Notes: a model not told the origin generated them from the letters alone. Positions 24,788 to 39,700 are shown, numbered from the stretch's first letter. The stretch is 64,000 nt of DNA from Sphaerolaimus hirsutus (GCA_964036195.1 OZ038460.1:19245526-19309525); one strand, 5' to 3'. Translations and numbers: made by a program.

Positions 24788-27700
24788 GTGAGTGGCGGGG
24801 GTTTCGGCTAGCTGAGCGGCCTTTGGGATAGATAGATAGATAGCTGGGTGATTTGGGGGGGGGGTGGGTAACCCCCTCCTTTTCTACCCCTGGTGAGTGG
24901 GGGAGAGGTTGTAAACGGGTGCCCGTCCCGGACCCTGTAAAATGCCCTGCAAGGTGTCAAGTCGTGTAAAATGTCCTGCAAAATGTCAAATCTTCTATTA
25001 TTTATTTTCAACCTGTTTTACATGACTGTTGACACTTTGCATGGCATTTGACATTTTATATGGTCTGGGAGTGGTTCCCACTTCTTGTACACACTGTTTC
25101 CAATGTCCATACACACTAAACAATGTGTGCTTCTTTAGCTGGTGCCAGATATTTTGGACTTTATCTAGGGATAAAATAGGGCCAAGTTTTCAGAATTTGG
25201 AGTGGCATTTCGGTGTGTCAGAATCGGGTAGAAAATGTTACCCGGCTTTTCGATCGGGACTGGGGATTTTTGGGAAGCGGGTTTTCTCGGATTGCGAATG
25301 TCGCATAGAGATAAGTTGAAATCCTTCCCAAAAAATAATTTAGAAACTTTAATCTATATTTGTTACTTAACAGTAACACAAAACTACGGTATTTCCCAAG
25401 GACGTATCCAGGGGGGGGGGCGGGGGGGGGCTGCAGCCCCCCCCTTCCCGGGGTGAGACCAGAAAAGTCCCGGAAAATGCGATTTTGGGGTGGAATTTGG
25501 AAGGTACCCATGAAATTTTTTGCGAATGGCGCCAGCGCCATGGCGCCATTCCGTCACTCTGTAGGCAAAATTTTAGGGGGGGGGCTGAGCCCCCCCCGTT
25601 CGCGAGGCTCCGTAAACAAACAGCCCCCCCCGCTCAAAAATCCTGGATACGTCCCTGGTATTTCCTCGAAATACCCCAGACAAGCGGGTTATTTTTCAAA
25701 ATGCCAGTTTTGAGGGGTAATTCTAGGGTGGGGTATTTCGAGGGGGAGGGTTTTTCGTGGAAATAAGGGTAGTACATGCTAAATTAGTAAACTAAATTTA
25801 CATGCTATCCGAGACCGTTGTCGATCAAAACAATCGTAATCAGGAAAGTACTAAAAGTGGTGCTAAATTTTAAGTGCAACTTCACTTTAAAGTGCCCCAA
25901 TTCAAGTGACATATTTTCGCAGTGCACGCCGCGTCCGACCCAGTCAGCAAGCAGCAATTGGACGAGTATGCGGCGCTGCTGGAAAAGCTCAAGGTTGCAT
26001 GTTTTAAAGTTTAAGAAAGCATTCTACACGCTGGCACTGTGCCAGAAGTATATATTAGTGGATGATTGAGAAGAGACTGTGCATCCATTACATTAGATTA
26101 TTGGTACATTTTTTCCTTTTCTGAATTGTTTCTGCAGTGACAAGACTTTTATTTAAATTGGAAGAATAATGGCTCACTATGAATTCATGGCCACCTATAA
26201 AATTTGGAACTGGATTCACAAGTGGTCCAAAAAGCTTAAGGTAACTAGGGATGGAAAAAATACGTTTTTATATTTTTAAAAACGTTTTCAATTTTAAAAA
26301 AACCTTTGAAAAACTCCTTCCACCTACAGGTGACCACGTCAGCGCCAGTGGCGGGCGACCCGTGTTATTCCTTCACCGGGGCCGGCGGGCAAGTCCACAA
26401 GGTATCCAGCCCGAATTACCCGCTCGTTTACCCGCCAAACACTGACTGCATACATGTTATTGAGGCGCCCATGCATTTCGCTATTAGTTTGCAGTTTGTA
26501 GGGCAGTTTTTCCAGGTTGGGGGGGGGGGTTGGATTTATGTTGTTATTTTGATAACCCTTAAAAGCCTTATAGTCATTTTTTTGAGGCATACACTTCTGA
26601 AAGTTTGCAAATCCAAAATTAGGAAGACTAAGCTAGGTCCATGAAATTTCATCTAGTATTGATCCTGATAAACTTTGGCCGTTTTCCAAAAACCGTTTGA
26701 TTTTATATGCCCATTCTTAAGTGTCAAATCTCTACAAAATAGTGGAACTTGCGCCTTCAAATGAAATCTGTACAAAATGTACTTTTTCAACTTATCGACT
26801 TCAGAAGTCGACGCCTCATTTTAACTTTGTCAATCTGCGATATTTTATTGGAAAGAATGTAAAAGTAACTTACCGGTTTAACTTTCTTGGATCAGACAAC
26901 TTTGACAAGGAAAATTTGACTGTCGATTATTCTAGTGAAAAGCGCTCGACGATAGATTTTGACGATATCTGAAAATAGTCAAAAATTTTCCGGCGTTCGA
27001 ACCCGAACCAGAAAAAATAGTCGAAAATTTTGGCCTTAGGCAAAGTCCGCGGAACTTTGGCTCTGTGCCAACCCATATGGAACTTTGGCTCCGTGCCAAA
27101 CTATTTCAAATTGGCACCAAAAAAAAATTTCACAACTAAACAAGTAAAATAATCTTCAGATCGAGCCGCCGTACGTGTCGGGCGACGTGTCGCCGGCGAT
27201 ACACGCAAATTTGGGCGGCGATACGTCGGGCATGATTTCAGTTGAAGGGCGGCGGGACACTTGCCCGGCCGATTTCTTTGAGATTAGAGATGGAAGGTGG
27301 GAAAGTTTTTGTGGCATTGTCTTTTTCCTCTGGGTGTACATAAAGGTTGATGAATATAATATTTTTCACCCGTAAATCGAGCTCTGGGAGGAATACGTGA
27401 ATATAATGCGTGTGCACACTCTAGTTTACTGCCAGATTTTGGTTAACTCATAAATAGGCTCTGAACGCATTTGAGTTTACTGGAATGAGTTATTCTGAAT
27501 CCCCATCAACTGCACCTGACATGACCACATTTTGGTAAACTCACATGTGTTCAAAGCCGATTTATGAGTTGACAAAAATCTGGCAGTAAACTGGTTTGCG
27601 TACTGCCAATATCTGGCCACGTTTTTTGGTAGGCTCTGAAACCACTGAACTGGCCACTGAAAAGCTTGTTTACCAGTGTTCCGTGCGCCATAAATAAGTG

Positions 27701-30700
27701 ACAACTACCTACATTGATAAATTGACTTATCTCTTATACACCTGTGGGGGAAAAAACCCAGCCACTTCTACCCGAACAAATTATTTAAGCAAATTTGGTC
27801 ACTTTGTGGGCTTAGCCAAATAAATTATGGCGCACTTGCGCAGGAAGAGTTCCCGAATGAGAGCTTGGCAACTTCCCAACTTTTTGACATCTCTATAAAT
27901 ATAAACACAGTAGGTTAAAAATAGGTACATAACCATGTATACATACGAAAATAGCGATTATGAACTTAAAAATTGAGCGTGTTTTAGCGATTTTGAGCGA
28001 AAAATTGGGGAAACATCGCTTGGACTTGGACGTGGGTCAAATCGCTTAGCTAGCTTGGACTAAATGACAAGTTCTCATACATGACCCGATCCTTTGCGCA
28101 GGTACGGCTTCTCACCGCTTATTGGTCGCTTCTGCGGGCTGACGTTCCCCACGCGGAGCATCCGCGCGAATAGCGGGTTTATGTGGCTGCACTTCCATTC
28201 GGACGGATTGCTAGAGTATCACGGATTTCAGGTGCGTCGCGATTTGTCCGCCAGTGGAGATTTTGCGGCGAAAGTGGGACATTTTTAGTGCGGTAATTTT
28301 TCCGGTAGTCAGTTGCAATCTCCAGTACTCAATTTTGGTATACTAAGGACCTTTTGGGGGCGGCACACCCCCACGTACTCTGGGGTCCGTATACAATCCA
28401 CCCCCGGTCCAAATCCTGACAGCTTCCCTTCCTATTTACAACCTAACTTATCATTTGACAAGTCTCATAACCTAGGCCGAGTACCGTTTCGAGCCGCGCG
28501 CCGGCGCCGGCTCGCTGCCGGGTTCCGGTTCCGTGTCGGGTTCCCAATCGGGTACCCGAACATCGCACGACTGCCAGTTCAGCCCGCCCGATCGGGCTGA
28601 CGGGTTTATAAGCACGGACATTATGAAGGCCTTCTACAAGTACTACAGCAATGGCAGCGATGCTATTGAATGCGTGTGGAAGATCACTGTGGATGAAGAT
28701 ATGCAGGTGGGGGATGCTCTGTGGACATCATTACTCACTGGACATCTGTTATTACGGCATACATATGGGAATGATTTGTGGGCATGTTTTCGACTTAAGG
28801 ACATCCAATGAACGTGTGCAATTAGAGCCACCGTGGAACAGAGGGAGTCAAATAGTATTCTGTATATTGGACTGGAATTTTTTTTCAATTTCAGGGCGAA
28901 TTTCAGGTTCTGCTGAAAATAATCCCATTTTTCAAATTCATTCCTTTGAAAATGTCTTTCCATTAAATATCAAATGCAATATAATATAACGTGAATTAGT
29001 ACTAGAATTTAAACTGCAGTCACAGTTAAATTTCATGAAATAATACCTGCGTGAACTGTAACATGTCCAGGTAGCTGAGATGTCCATTGGGTATTGTTGC
29101 TGAGCCGTTTGTGTTATTGAAAATTGATCGGTTCATTGGAACGGAATCCGATATATCTGTTGTTTGATTCAATACAAATACCACGTGAATCCTTGAATAT
29201 TTGAATCAGGGGCTATTTAGGATCTCCACAAATTTCACACACTCCCCGACCATTGTTAGCGGACACCCCCAAGCACCCCCTAACCCCCTGGACACCCCTC
29301 TACTCAGATCCGCCTTTTCATGCACGAGTTCACCCTAGGGCGCCCTAACGAGTGCGCCCTAAACTTCATGGAGATCTACGCGGGGAGTACTGCGGGCGCG
29401 CCCATGAAACGCTACTGCGGCATGAACGCCGGGCACGTGCGCACTGGGTGGCCCACTGCGTATGTGAGGATATATGCTACTAAGGAGGCCTTGGCGGGGG
29501 TGAAGATTAGGGCCCTGTACTCGGCTTATGCTGCTGGTTGGGGGGGGCTTTTTTGGGGGGGGGGCGGGGTTAAAGTCGACGTGGTTTTAATTGGGCAATT
29601 TTGTTCCACTTGTGTGCGATTACGTTGTCCTAAATTCAAATTTGAATGGACGGATTCCGTTCGGTTCAGTGGCGTATAGGGTTCAAACGGGATCCCGATC
29701 CCGATCCCGGATCCCGTGAAATTCCGGGATTTACCAGTCCCGATCCCGATCCCGATCCCGAAACCCCAATCCCGATCCCGATCCCGAAATCTCAAAAATA
29801 CCAATCCCGATCCCGATCCCGAAAGTTTTCAAATCCCGATCCCGAGAAACTCCCAAGTCCGGGATCCCGATCCCGGAAAAATTAGTGGAAATTATAAAAA
29901 GTGAAATAATGACGTTTTTGCATGCAAAAAAGTGGATGCAAACCCCCAGCGTCAATTTTATGCCACTTTTCTGGCATCCAACAGTGTTTTGAGACCTTTA
30001 TGAACAACTGTGAATGCCAGAAAAATGGCCAAAATATCTATCCTTAGAACCCAATCCCGATCCCGGAAAAATGCCTATCCCAATCCCGATCCCGATCCCG
30101 TGACCCCAATCCCGGCCAATCCCGATCCCGATCCCGATCCCGAAATCTCAAAAAAACAATCCCGATCCCGATCCCGAAACCCCAATCCCGATCCCGATCC
30201 CGATCCCGAAATCTCAAAAAGTGAATCCCGATCCCGATCCCGATCCCGAAAAGTCAATCCCGTTTGAACCCTAGTGGCGTAGCCAGGATTTTTGAGCGGG
30301 GGGGGGGGGTTGTATACGGAGCCCGGCGAACGGGGGGGGGCGGCGCCCCCCCCCTTAAAATTTGGCCCTATGATAGCGGAATGGAGTTATGGCGCTGGCG
30401 CCATTCGTAGGCGCCGCGCCATTGCGTGATTGGCGTCGGCGTTGGCGCCAATGGCTACAATATAAGAAAAGTTTTATACCTAGATGTCTGAAAATTGGTA
30501 CCGCATTTAGTAATTTGAAGCGGTATTTATACTAATGCGACGTACATAACAACCAGAGAGATTGTGAGGGACGAAATGCGCGCTTGCGCGCAAAATTTTT
30601 GAAAAAAACCGACAAAATCGGTATAGAAAAGAGCCCTTCTCGGCAATTTTTATGTGCGGCGCGGGAAGGGGGGGGGCGGCCGCCTCCCCCGCCCCCCTGG

Positions 30701-33700
30701 CTACGCCACTGGTTCGGTTACCTGTTTGTTTCATTCAATCCGAATTTTTTATGGGCGTACAGTCTACGTAAGTACGTCATTTGGCTCAGTGCCAACATTT
30801 CATAATGTGTCTCCCGCCAACTCAGTGAAAAACTGCTCCGAGGCGGGTTTATTCTCGTGCGACGACGACACGTGCATCCCGGAGTCGCTGGTGTGCAACA
30901 CGAGGTCCAACTGTGTGTATGAGAAGGATGAACACAACTGCGGCCAGCGTTAGTTGGGGTGCCCCCAAGCCGCCCCCCCTCAATGACTTTGGCACCCCCA
31001 GACCCACCCACCCCCCTCATTTGCTGGCCAGTTAGGGATTTGAAATGGTATTACTTGTATACCCCGTGGACCGAGTGCTTTACATTTTTCTGGGGGAAAT
31101 GCTCTATGACGATGACATCAGCATGAGAAAAATTTGGCGTAGCTCCGAATATAAAAAATTCAATATTAAATTTTCTAAATAACAGCGAAGCCATAGCGCA
31201 CTTTTTCAACATATTTTTCGTTTAAAAGCATTTATAAGTATCCTTTGGCGAACTGCCATTGCACAGACAGACATAACTTTAAGCACGCATGTCAAGTATT
31301 CCGTGTAAATTTGTATATAAATTTTTTTAAATTCAAATCGATAGTACTTTTACTTTTTTTCGTCACTGAATTTTGGGGGTCAATCCCTATCTCCCTCCAC
31401 CGCACCTGAACTAACTCACACTGACTAGCGTGTTTGGCTTGCAATTTCATTTAAAACCTACCTGCAATTTTTTATAATGTACATTGAAGTAGGTATACTC
31501 AGACGACCGCACACTATGCATCTTTCTGAAGGAAAGGCTCCTTCACGACGTCATCGTTAATACAATCAGATTTGTTCACAAAATAAGAAAAATGTGTTTA
31601 AAAAAAACATTTGTCGCTTGCACGCGACTCCGCCTTTTTCTTTTTAGCACATTTTTTTATGTTGAGTGTGTGGATAAGTATCCTGCTCGCACGTTCTGGA
31701 CTAAGACCTAAGTAATTTTGGACGCATACCTTGCGGTCCGCCGAGTATACTAATCTCGCGGAAGTGGTCTCTGACACATCTGCAATGCTGCTACGGCAAA
31801 TTTGAACCACTGCCTAAAAAATCAGCCAAGAAAGTTGAAAGAACACCTTATTGCCCACTTAATATTGCAGTTTTCACACTACCACATATACCTAATAGTA
31901 TATTCCACTCACATTTGCCCCCACCCCAACACCAAATGCACATTTTTTTGCCCGCAAATCATCCTGTCTCACATGCAAAAATTAATGCCCCACCCACACG
32001 ATCAGATTACCCCAGTCCCAGTGCGTAATGCGGTAACACTGTGCACGTTTGATATAATTCATGTGTAAAATACCGTACAGGCTTGAATGTTATGCTTGAA
32101 TAGAGTCGCATGTTTCAATTGATACTACCCTGAAAGAAGGGAGAAGGGGCCACCCTGAAATGTACAATAATGTGAAGTGTACTGATCGGTACCACTGCCA
32201 GTCCGCGTAAAATGTCATGTCAAATGTGACAATGTCATGCAATGTGCCAAAAATCAGGTAAACTGCACTGTAAAATGTCAAATGACAGGTACATTTAAAA
32301 GAAAATCTGACATTTTACAGGATTTTTAACATAGTTTTTTTTTACACTTTGCGTGACATTTGACATGTTACAGAGCATTTTACATGGTCTGGACGTCGCA
32401 CCTGACTGAACGCTATATAAAGAATGTTACCGTACTTTGTTGAATGAACTTTGATCAACTGAAAAATTTTACACCAAATTCATTCATAGATGAAACAAAA
32501 ACGAGAGCAATCTAATGGCCCTGCACACACTAGTTTTCACAGGAAATTTCGAAAGCTCATAAATGAGCTTTGAATTTGTTTGAGTTTTCCACAATAGGTC
32601 ATTTTTAATTTCCGTCAACTGTAGTTGACGGTCACCTCATTGTAGAAAACTCAAATGCGTTCTAAGCTTATTTGTGAGTTTTCGAAATTTCGTGTGAAAA
32701 CTAGTGTGCGCAGGCATAATATGCCTACACACTAGTTTTCACCGTGACTTCGTGTGAAAACTGAAATTTTGTCAAATGCAAATTAATGAACACGGTTGAA
32801 TGATTTTATTAAAGTTAATTTGAATTTAAATTAATAAAAGTAGAAATTTGAAAATTTTCAAAATAAAACACATAAAGCATACAAAAAGAGTAGGCTGAAT
32901 GTCGCCATGTCGCCATTTCAGTTTTCACATCGGTCACGGTGAAAACTACCGTATTTCTTCTAATAGAACGGCATACCTCCAATAGAACGGCACCTCCAAT
33001 AGAACAGCAGGTTTTGGCACTTTTTTGCATTCACGAAAACAATAGAACGGCAGCCTTCAATAGAACGGCACCTCTAATAGAACGGCAGGTAAAAAAGTTG
33101 ACAAAAAAATAGAACAGCGTTCTTCTATTAGAAGAAATGCGGTAGTGTGTGTAGGGCCAATATGATGAAACATAAAAAGTTGTGGTTTTGTATTCAATTG
33201 ATTATGGTAGGTTTCATTGCAAATTTTGAGGTCAGTCGGCTACAGCTCAGCACCTGAATATTTAGATTGCCCTGTTTGAATACATTCGCCCGCTTACAGA
33301 ATGTGCGCATTTATTGCCAATTTTATAAACTCACGTGCTATTTCTGTGTCTAACTATTGTCGGATGCGTGAAACTGAATTCTGAAATTGTGAATTTAATT
33401 TTATGAATAGTTAAATGAGACGCCCTCAAATTTCCTGAATAAAAATTAACAAGGCGCATAACTGTTCAAGCTTTTACGGTATATTACGAAATCATAAATA
33501 TGTTTCTTTCCCTATTGGCAATTTTTATCGAATTTTTTGCAATGCTTTTGGACTGAATTGGGATAGTTATATTCAATGCGCGCGCGCCACATGATAACTG
33601 TTATTTTTAGATTTTTTGATTGTGTGGATTATCAATACCGTAATTCCTCGAATTACCCCCGGGGGGTTTATTTTTTCAGAGTGAAAATTTTGAGAGAAAA

Positions 33701-36700
33701 ACGTGAAAAATGCAACAATAACCACCATTTACAAGTTTTTACAGCCTTATATAAAGATGTAGATGGTATAAACGATGTTCTAACGTAACACAGTAAGTGT
33801 TTGGAACGTCTGTTATGCATTTCCCAGACCACAAATTCATAGTGCCCATTTGAGGGGGTATTTCGAGGGGGGGGGGTATTTCGAGGAAATACGGTATTTT
33901 AAAATTTACTCGCGGATATATCATGCGGCGCTGCAGGGTTAACTTGCATTTTGCATGCCTCAATATGTATATATTTAGTTTACCTTTCTTTATTTGGATT
34001 ACTTTTTGTTTGAACCAATCTTGTAGAGCATCTGTTTCAGTAGAGCAGTACACAATTCAAATCACATCCAGTTTCAGACGACGTTTCAAATGGCCTGAAG
34101 ATATGAAATAAAATTTCATATTCAACGTAAAATGTACATACAAATGAACATTTTTATCAGCTTATTGAATGGTATTTTTAAAGTTGTGTCTTGACTTGGC
34201 ACTTGAAACTTTTTGTCAAGTTCGATTTAGAATTGGTGCCAGTGCTGTTTAGATGCTCAACCAAATGCTTGGAAATTGGGATAAATTCCGCAAATGGACA
34301 AGTGACAAGTAAAACGGAAAGTTTTAAGTACCAATACACTTCAATGGCGGCCGACACTAGTTGACACCGCGTGTCGACTGGGGGCAGTCCCAAGCCTTGT
34401 ACAGTGTACAGTAAAGTGTCAAATGTAAGGTCAAATGCAAAGTAAAGTGTCAATCAAAACAAAAAGGAAAAGATTTTATTACTGAACTTTGCATGACAAT
34501 TGACACTTTACTTTGCAATTGACTTTGCATTTAACACTTTACTTTACACTTTACAGGGCTTGGGACTGCCACCAGGTCTGTGTCAACTCAGATTTCAGCT
34601 TCACGTGTTGCTGAGCCATCTTCCAATGCACCTGCCGTCGTAATATTTATTTATCAACATTTCTGCATGTGCATTAGGAGATCCCTCTGCTATACGTGGA
34701 GAAATCTGAGTTGACAGCGACCAGTTGGCTGGCATGTGGGCCTCCAAAGTATAATAAGAAGTGAATTCCGAAATGAAAATGTGTCGATAAATCCAAACTT
34801 GTGAGTTGACATCGATACCATCTAGGTAAATACATATTTCCTTGTCGCATGTCCACTTGTGGACCGGGTGCCAGTTCCGCCAGATGAGAAGTAAAATGGC
34901 AAATGCGAAGTGAATTGAGAAGAAAATTGGCAAAAGCGAAGTGAAACGGCAGGTAAATTGGCAAAAGCGAAGTAAAAAAATAAAAAGTAATTTCCCTTCG
35001 CTTTTGCCAATTTCCTTCTCAATTCACTTCTCATTTCACTTCGCATTTGCCATTTTTCTTCTCAATTTCTGGAACTGGCCCCTGGTAGCCGCTGCATTGC
35101 ACCCGCCTGTGTCACGGGATAAATAGTTTTGCTCATCAGTCAACTAATTATTTGTTTTACATGACAAAATTTGCCTGACATCATACCACCATTAAACGTC
35201 ATCGTATGGATGCGTAGACAACATTAGCTGATTTTTACTCACTTTTAACTTTACCTACTTCTCACCAACTGATTTTAGTTATTTAGTTGCACCTATAGGA
35301 AATACACTTTTTTGCAAATTTCTCTTTGTTATCAAAAAAAAAAATTGGTGACTAGCATTGATGTAAATATTATCACCCAGCCCGAACTTCAGTAAACTAT
35401 AATAGCAGAAAAATAGGTAAAAAGTAGCTAATCATAATGACAGATGCGCAAAACCTCAAACTTCCACCCTAGCCTTCAAAATTCACAACCAATCAAAACC
35501 CATCCAATAAACTCCGCCCCCTTCGCAGCCGAATCTTCGGGTCCCAAAATCGCCCTACACGGGCCCTACCTGATAATCCTGGTGGTGATATGCAGCATAA
35601 TTATGTGCATCGTGGCTTGCGCCCTGGTGCTCAATTGCTGCCCCGCGTGCCGCCGCAGACAGGAACAATATGATAAATTGCTCAGACAGCAGGCTCAAAT
35701 TGGAGGGCATAGTGGTTGGTGTGGAGGGCGAAGTAGGGCTGGGTCGGCTATGTTCGGCGTTGTTCAAATGAAAAATGTGTGAAAATAGTTGGTGGAAAAA
35801 TAGAATGGCGGACTCCAATAAGACGGCAGGTATAAAAACTGCACCTGCACCTGCAATAGAACGGCACCTCCAATAGAACGCCAGGTGAAAACTTTGACAA
35901 ATAAATAGAACGGCGCTCTTCTAGTAGAAGAAATACGGTACATATACTTTGGGTGAAATCTTCGCCACAAATACTAAAATACGTCACAATCAGGGTGTCA
36001 AAAACATATTTTTACGGAAAACGGAAAGGTAAAAAAAGTTCACTTGGCGGAAAATAGAAAACGGAAAGGTAAAAAAAATTTGTCCGCCGGAAAACGGAAA
36101 CGGAAATTCGCACCCTTATAATAATATAGCCCAAGACATATAAATAAATCGCCTTTTCAAACAGGCATGAGTCTGGCGGGTGGGCACAATTCCGCCGTCA
36201 CTGGCTTCACCACCAGCGGAGTTCCAGGTGCGCCGATTTTTTTGATCTACCTTTTTTTATTTTGATGATTTTTGATGGAACACAAGGTTTGGTAATTTCT
36301 TTTATTAAAAATCGAAACTTCTGAATTTGCCAAAAAAAATTCAGATTTTTTTATTTTCGACAATGCTGTAAATAACAACACAAAAATACGATAAAAAAAC
36401 CCCCTCAATTTCACATTGAACTATGCATGGCGTTACGGCGCTCGTGTTCAATACGAGAGGTGCGGGTTCGATTCCCGCCTGAGGCGAGTGCAATTTTGCA
36501 CTCTTTCTCTATGCATGGTGTAAAAAGATAAACCCATGCAAATGCGTCTGCGGCAAACGTTTGGAAGCTCGCAAAACAAGGATTTATCCTTATAAAATTT
36601 CTGAAAAATTTCACATAGGGTCACTTGGATTCCACACGAAAAATTCAAAATATGAGCGTTCCTCTACAAAATGAAACCTTCCAGTGTTCCATCAAAATCA

Positions 36701-39700
36701 CTTTTTATGTATTTTTTAACGAAACCTGTGAAGGGAATGCATCTGCATGTTAAGTTAATTTAAATCACCACACAGAATGAACTGAACTTTGCTTGTATCC
36801 ACTTTTTGCCATGCTATGCCATTCTAACTTTCACTGTTTGCTTGCACCTTTCATAAAATTGAATTGAGAAATTGGGATTAATTTTTTTTGGTGAATTTGA
36901 ATCCCGACGCTATCACGGGGGCAGTCCCATAGTCCAGGCCTTGTAAAATACAGTGTTAAATGTCAGTGCCATGCAAAGTGTGTAAACTCGTGAAAAGTGA
37001 CGTTAATTTTTGAGTTCGGCGTATTTTGTCGGGCAGCCAGGGTTTTCCGAAAAAAATGGGAACATCAATATCGGGTTGCCCGCAAAAACACTTGTCGGGC
37101 TCATAAAATATCATCCCAGATTTTATATAGCAGCTTTTCTAAGTACCCGTAGGGCAACCAGTAGGGCGCGTCGGGCCCGTACTAAGCACTTACACTGCAC
37201 CGTGTCGCATCACACTGTAAATATAGGCGCCGAAGGGCTGACGCCTTTGAACCGACGGAGGCACACCCTACCCGCTGTTATATCAGGTGACCCTTTGCTT
37301 TTTGTCCGCTTGGAGTTTACCTAGGTCTTTTGTTCTGCGAGATAATGGTCCTGTTGAGTTTGCCCGACATTTTTTTGTCGGGCTGCCCGATTTGTTGCGC
37401 TGGAAGATACCGTAAATTCTTGAGTAAGCTCCAGGGGGTTATTTTTCATCAGACTTTTTTAAATTGTGGTGTTTTTAGAGGGTGGTGTAAATTTTTAATC
37501 AGAATTTTCAGTAAGGTATGAATGATAGTAATGATCGATTTTTTGTATGAATGGGGTTAAATTAGTTTTATAAGTCTGTAAACTAGAATACAAATTCCAT
37601 AATTCAAGCAATGAAATTAATACTAGTGAACATCAGCTAAAAAGGAATACCTACATGTGTTTACAGAATACTTTCATTAAAAAGTTTTTTGAGTGATGCG
37701 CTTATTCGAGTATTTATGTAGACTTAATGGGCACATTAAGTGTGTGCATATTTATAGTAGAATAAAACTTCTCCAACATAAGTTTTTGTCTGCTTTTTTA
37801 CTCTCCTGTCATTCAATAAATGAATTTATCAAGGAGAGTTTATCAGGTTGTTTTTCAGAATTTTTTTCTAAACTACTTAATTAGTACCAAAAAAGGTGTT
37901 CAGTAGGGGGTTGGGGGGGGGTTACCCCCATATTTTTTCCAATGCACTGAATCGGGTTGCCCGAAAAAAAGACGTGTCGGCTTCGGGCTAGTTGAATTTC
38001 GTCCCAGGTCTCGTGTACTCGTCCAACGTTATGTGTTATATTATATTTTTGTGCTTCAGTTTACTCACGCTATATATTTTAGATATGATGGTCAGCTTTA
38101 AAAGTATAATGGTGTCTGTATTGAGATCTGATCAAATTTAAATGGAACTTTATGCTTTTGTCCGGGGGTGGTGCTGCCGAAAATGTAAAAAAAAATTTGA
38201 GATGGTCCCTGTGTTTTCGGGAGCTTTGAATTTGCTTTTGTGTAAACTTTTTTTTGTGAAACCGAATAATTAACAAATGTGCCCGTTGCCCAAAAAACAA
38301 TAACAAATAATTCAATGAAACATAATGAAAACAATAGTTTCTTTTTTTCTGTCCCAATTTTGGCAAAAACAGCGGGTTTATGTGTTTACAGTAATAAATA
38401 GTAAATAAGAAAGTATCAAGTAACAAATCATGTGACAAGTATAGTAATTTAGAATTTTAATTATGACGTTGCCAATTTTTGTCACTTTTCCTTGAGGAAT
38501 TAGCCCCTGATGATACAGGGTGTCAAGGCAACTTTTCCAAAATGAAAATAAATCTAATAAAAATGTTACTGATGTAATACTATGCACCAGGTTCTTAACA
38601 CATCTAACCCACTTTCCATTTTTATGCACTTATTCAAAAACTTAGATCAAACTAGCTCCAAAAACGTAAATACCGTATTTCCTCGATTTACCCCCCCTTG
38701 AATTAACCCCCCCCCCCCTCGAAATACCGCCAGGTGTTTTTGAGCTGGGGAAAAAATAACCCCCCCTCGTGAATACCCCCGTCTGGAATTATGTACATGA
38801 TGTATGCAATGTACATGATGTATATGTTGGTCACAGTTTGCATCGTAGCTACACATGTAAATACTAGTTTGTGTAGCGATGGACGTTGATTTATCCAGAT
38901 ATACTCTACTTGGACACGTTGATTACCTGTTTTGGGTATGCAAAAGCGTACTCATTACTACGAATTTCGTGAAAATTTCTGACGAAATAATACCACCCCT
39001 CGAATAAGCCCCCCCTCGAAATACCCCCCCTATAATATAATTTCCACTTTGAAAAAATAAACCCCCTGGGGGTATTTCGAGGAAATACGGTATAAAAATT
39101 GTCATAGACGGATAATGGCAGGATCGTTTCAGCAGTATTTTTTAGTAAAGTACACAAATAAAATATCCTATATCCTGGGAGAAGTCCCCAGGGGGCAGTC
39201 CCAAGCCCTGTAAGGTGTAAAGTAAAGTGTCAAATGTATAGTCGAAGGCAAAGTAAAGTGTCAAATGTATAGTCAAAGGCAAAGTAAAGTGTCAAATGTA
39301 AAGTTAAATTTAAAGTAAAGTGTCAATCAAAACAAAAAAGAAAATATTTTATTACTGAACTTTGCATGACAATTGACCGTTTACTTTGCATTTGACTTTA
39401 CATTTGACACTTTACTTTGCATTTGACTTTACATTTGACACTTTACTTTGCATTTGACTTTACATTTGACACTTAACTTTACACTTTACAGGGCTTGGGA
39501 CTGCCACCAGGGAAGTGATTTTTTCGTCAGATTTTTCGCCTGGGTAGTTAATGCTTGTGAACAACTGCTGCAAAAGTGTATAGAAAGTGTGAAGTCGTTT
39601 CACATCGCTTCACCGCAAATCACACCCGATTTCCACTATTCGCGTCTCTTAAAGATCACATTCAATTAAAGCACTAATTAGAGCGCACCGTGTGCTTTCC

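Noticed and set aside
29646-30267. Overlapping open frames on both strands encoding PDPDPDP or GSGSG-type proteins
   Set aside because: They are translations of the CCCGAT hexamer arrays of a transposon. A 6-bp repeat stays open in several frames by construction.
36421-36518. A functional tRNA gene
   Set aside because: The 5' acceptor strand does not pair with the 3' side and the D arm is too short.
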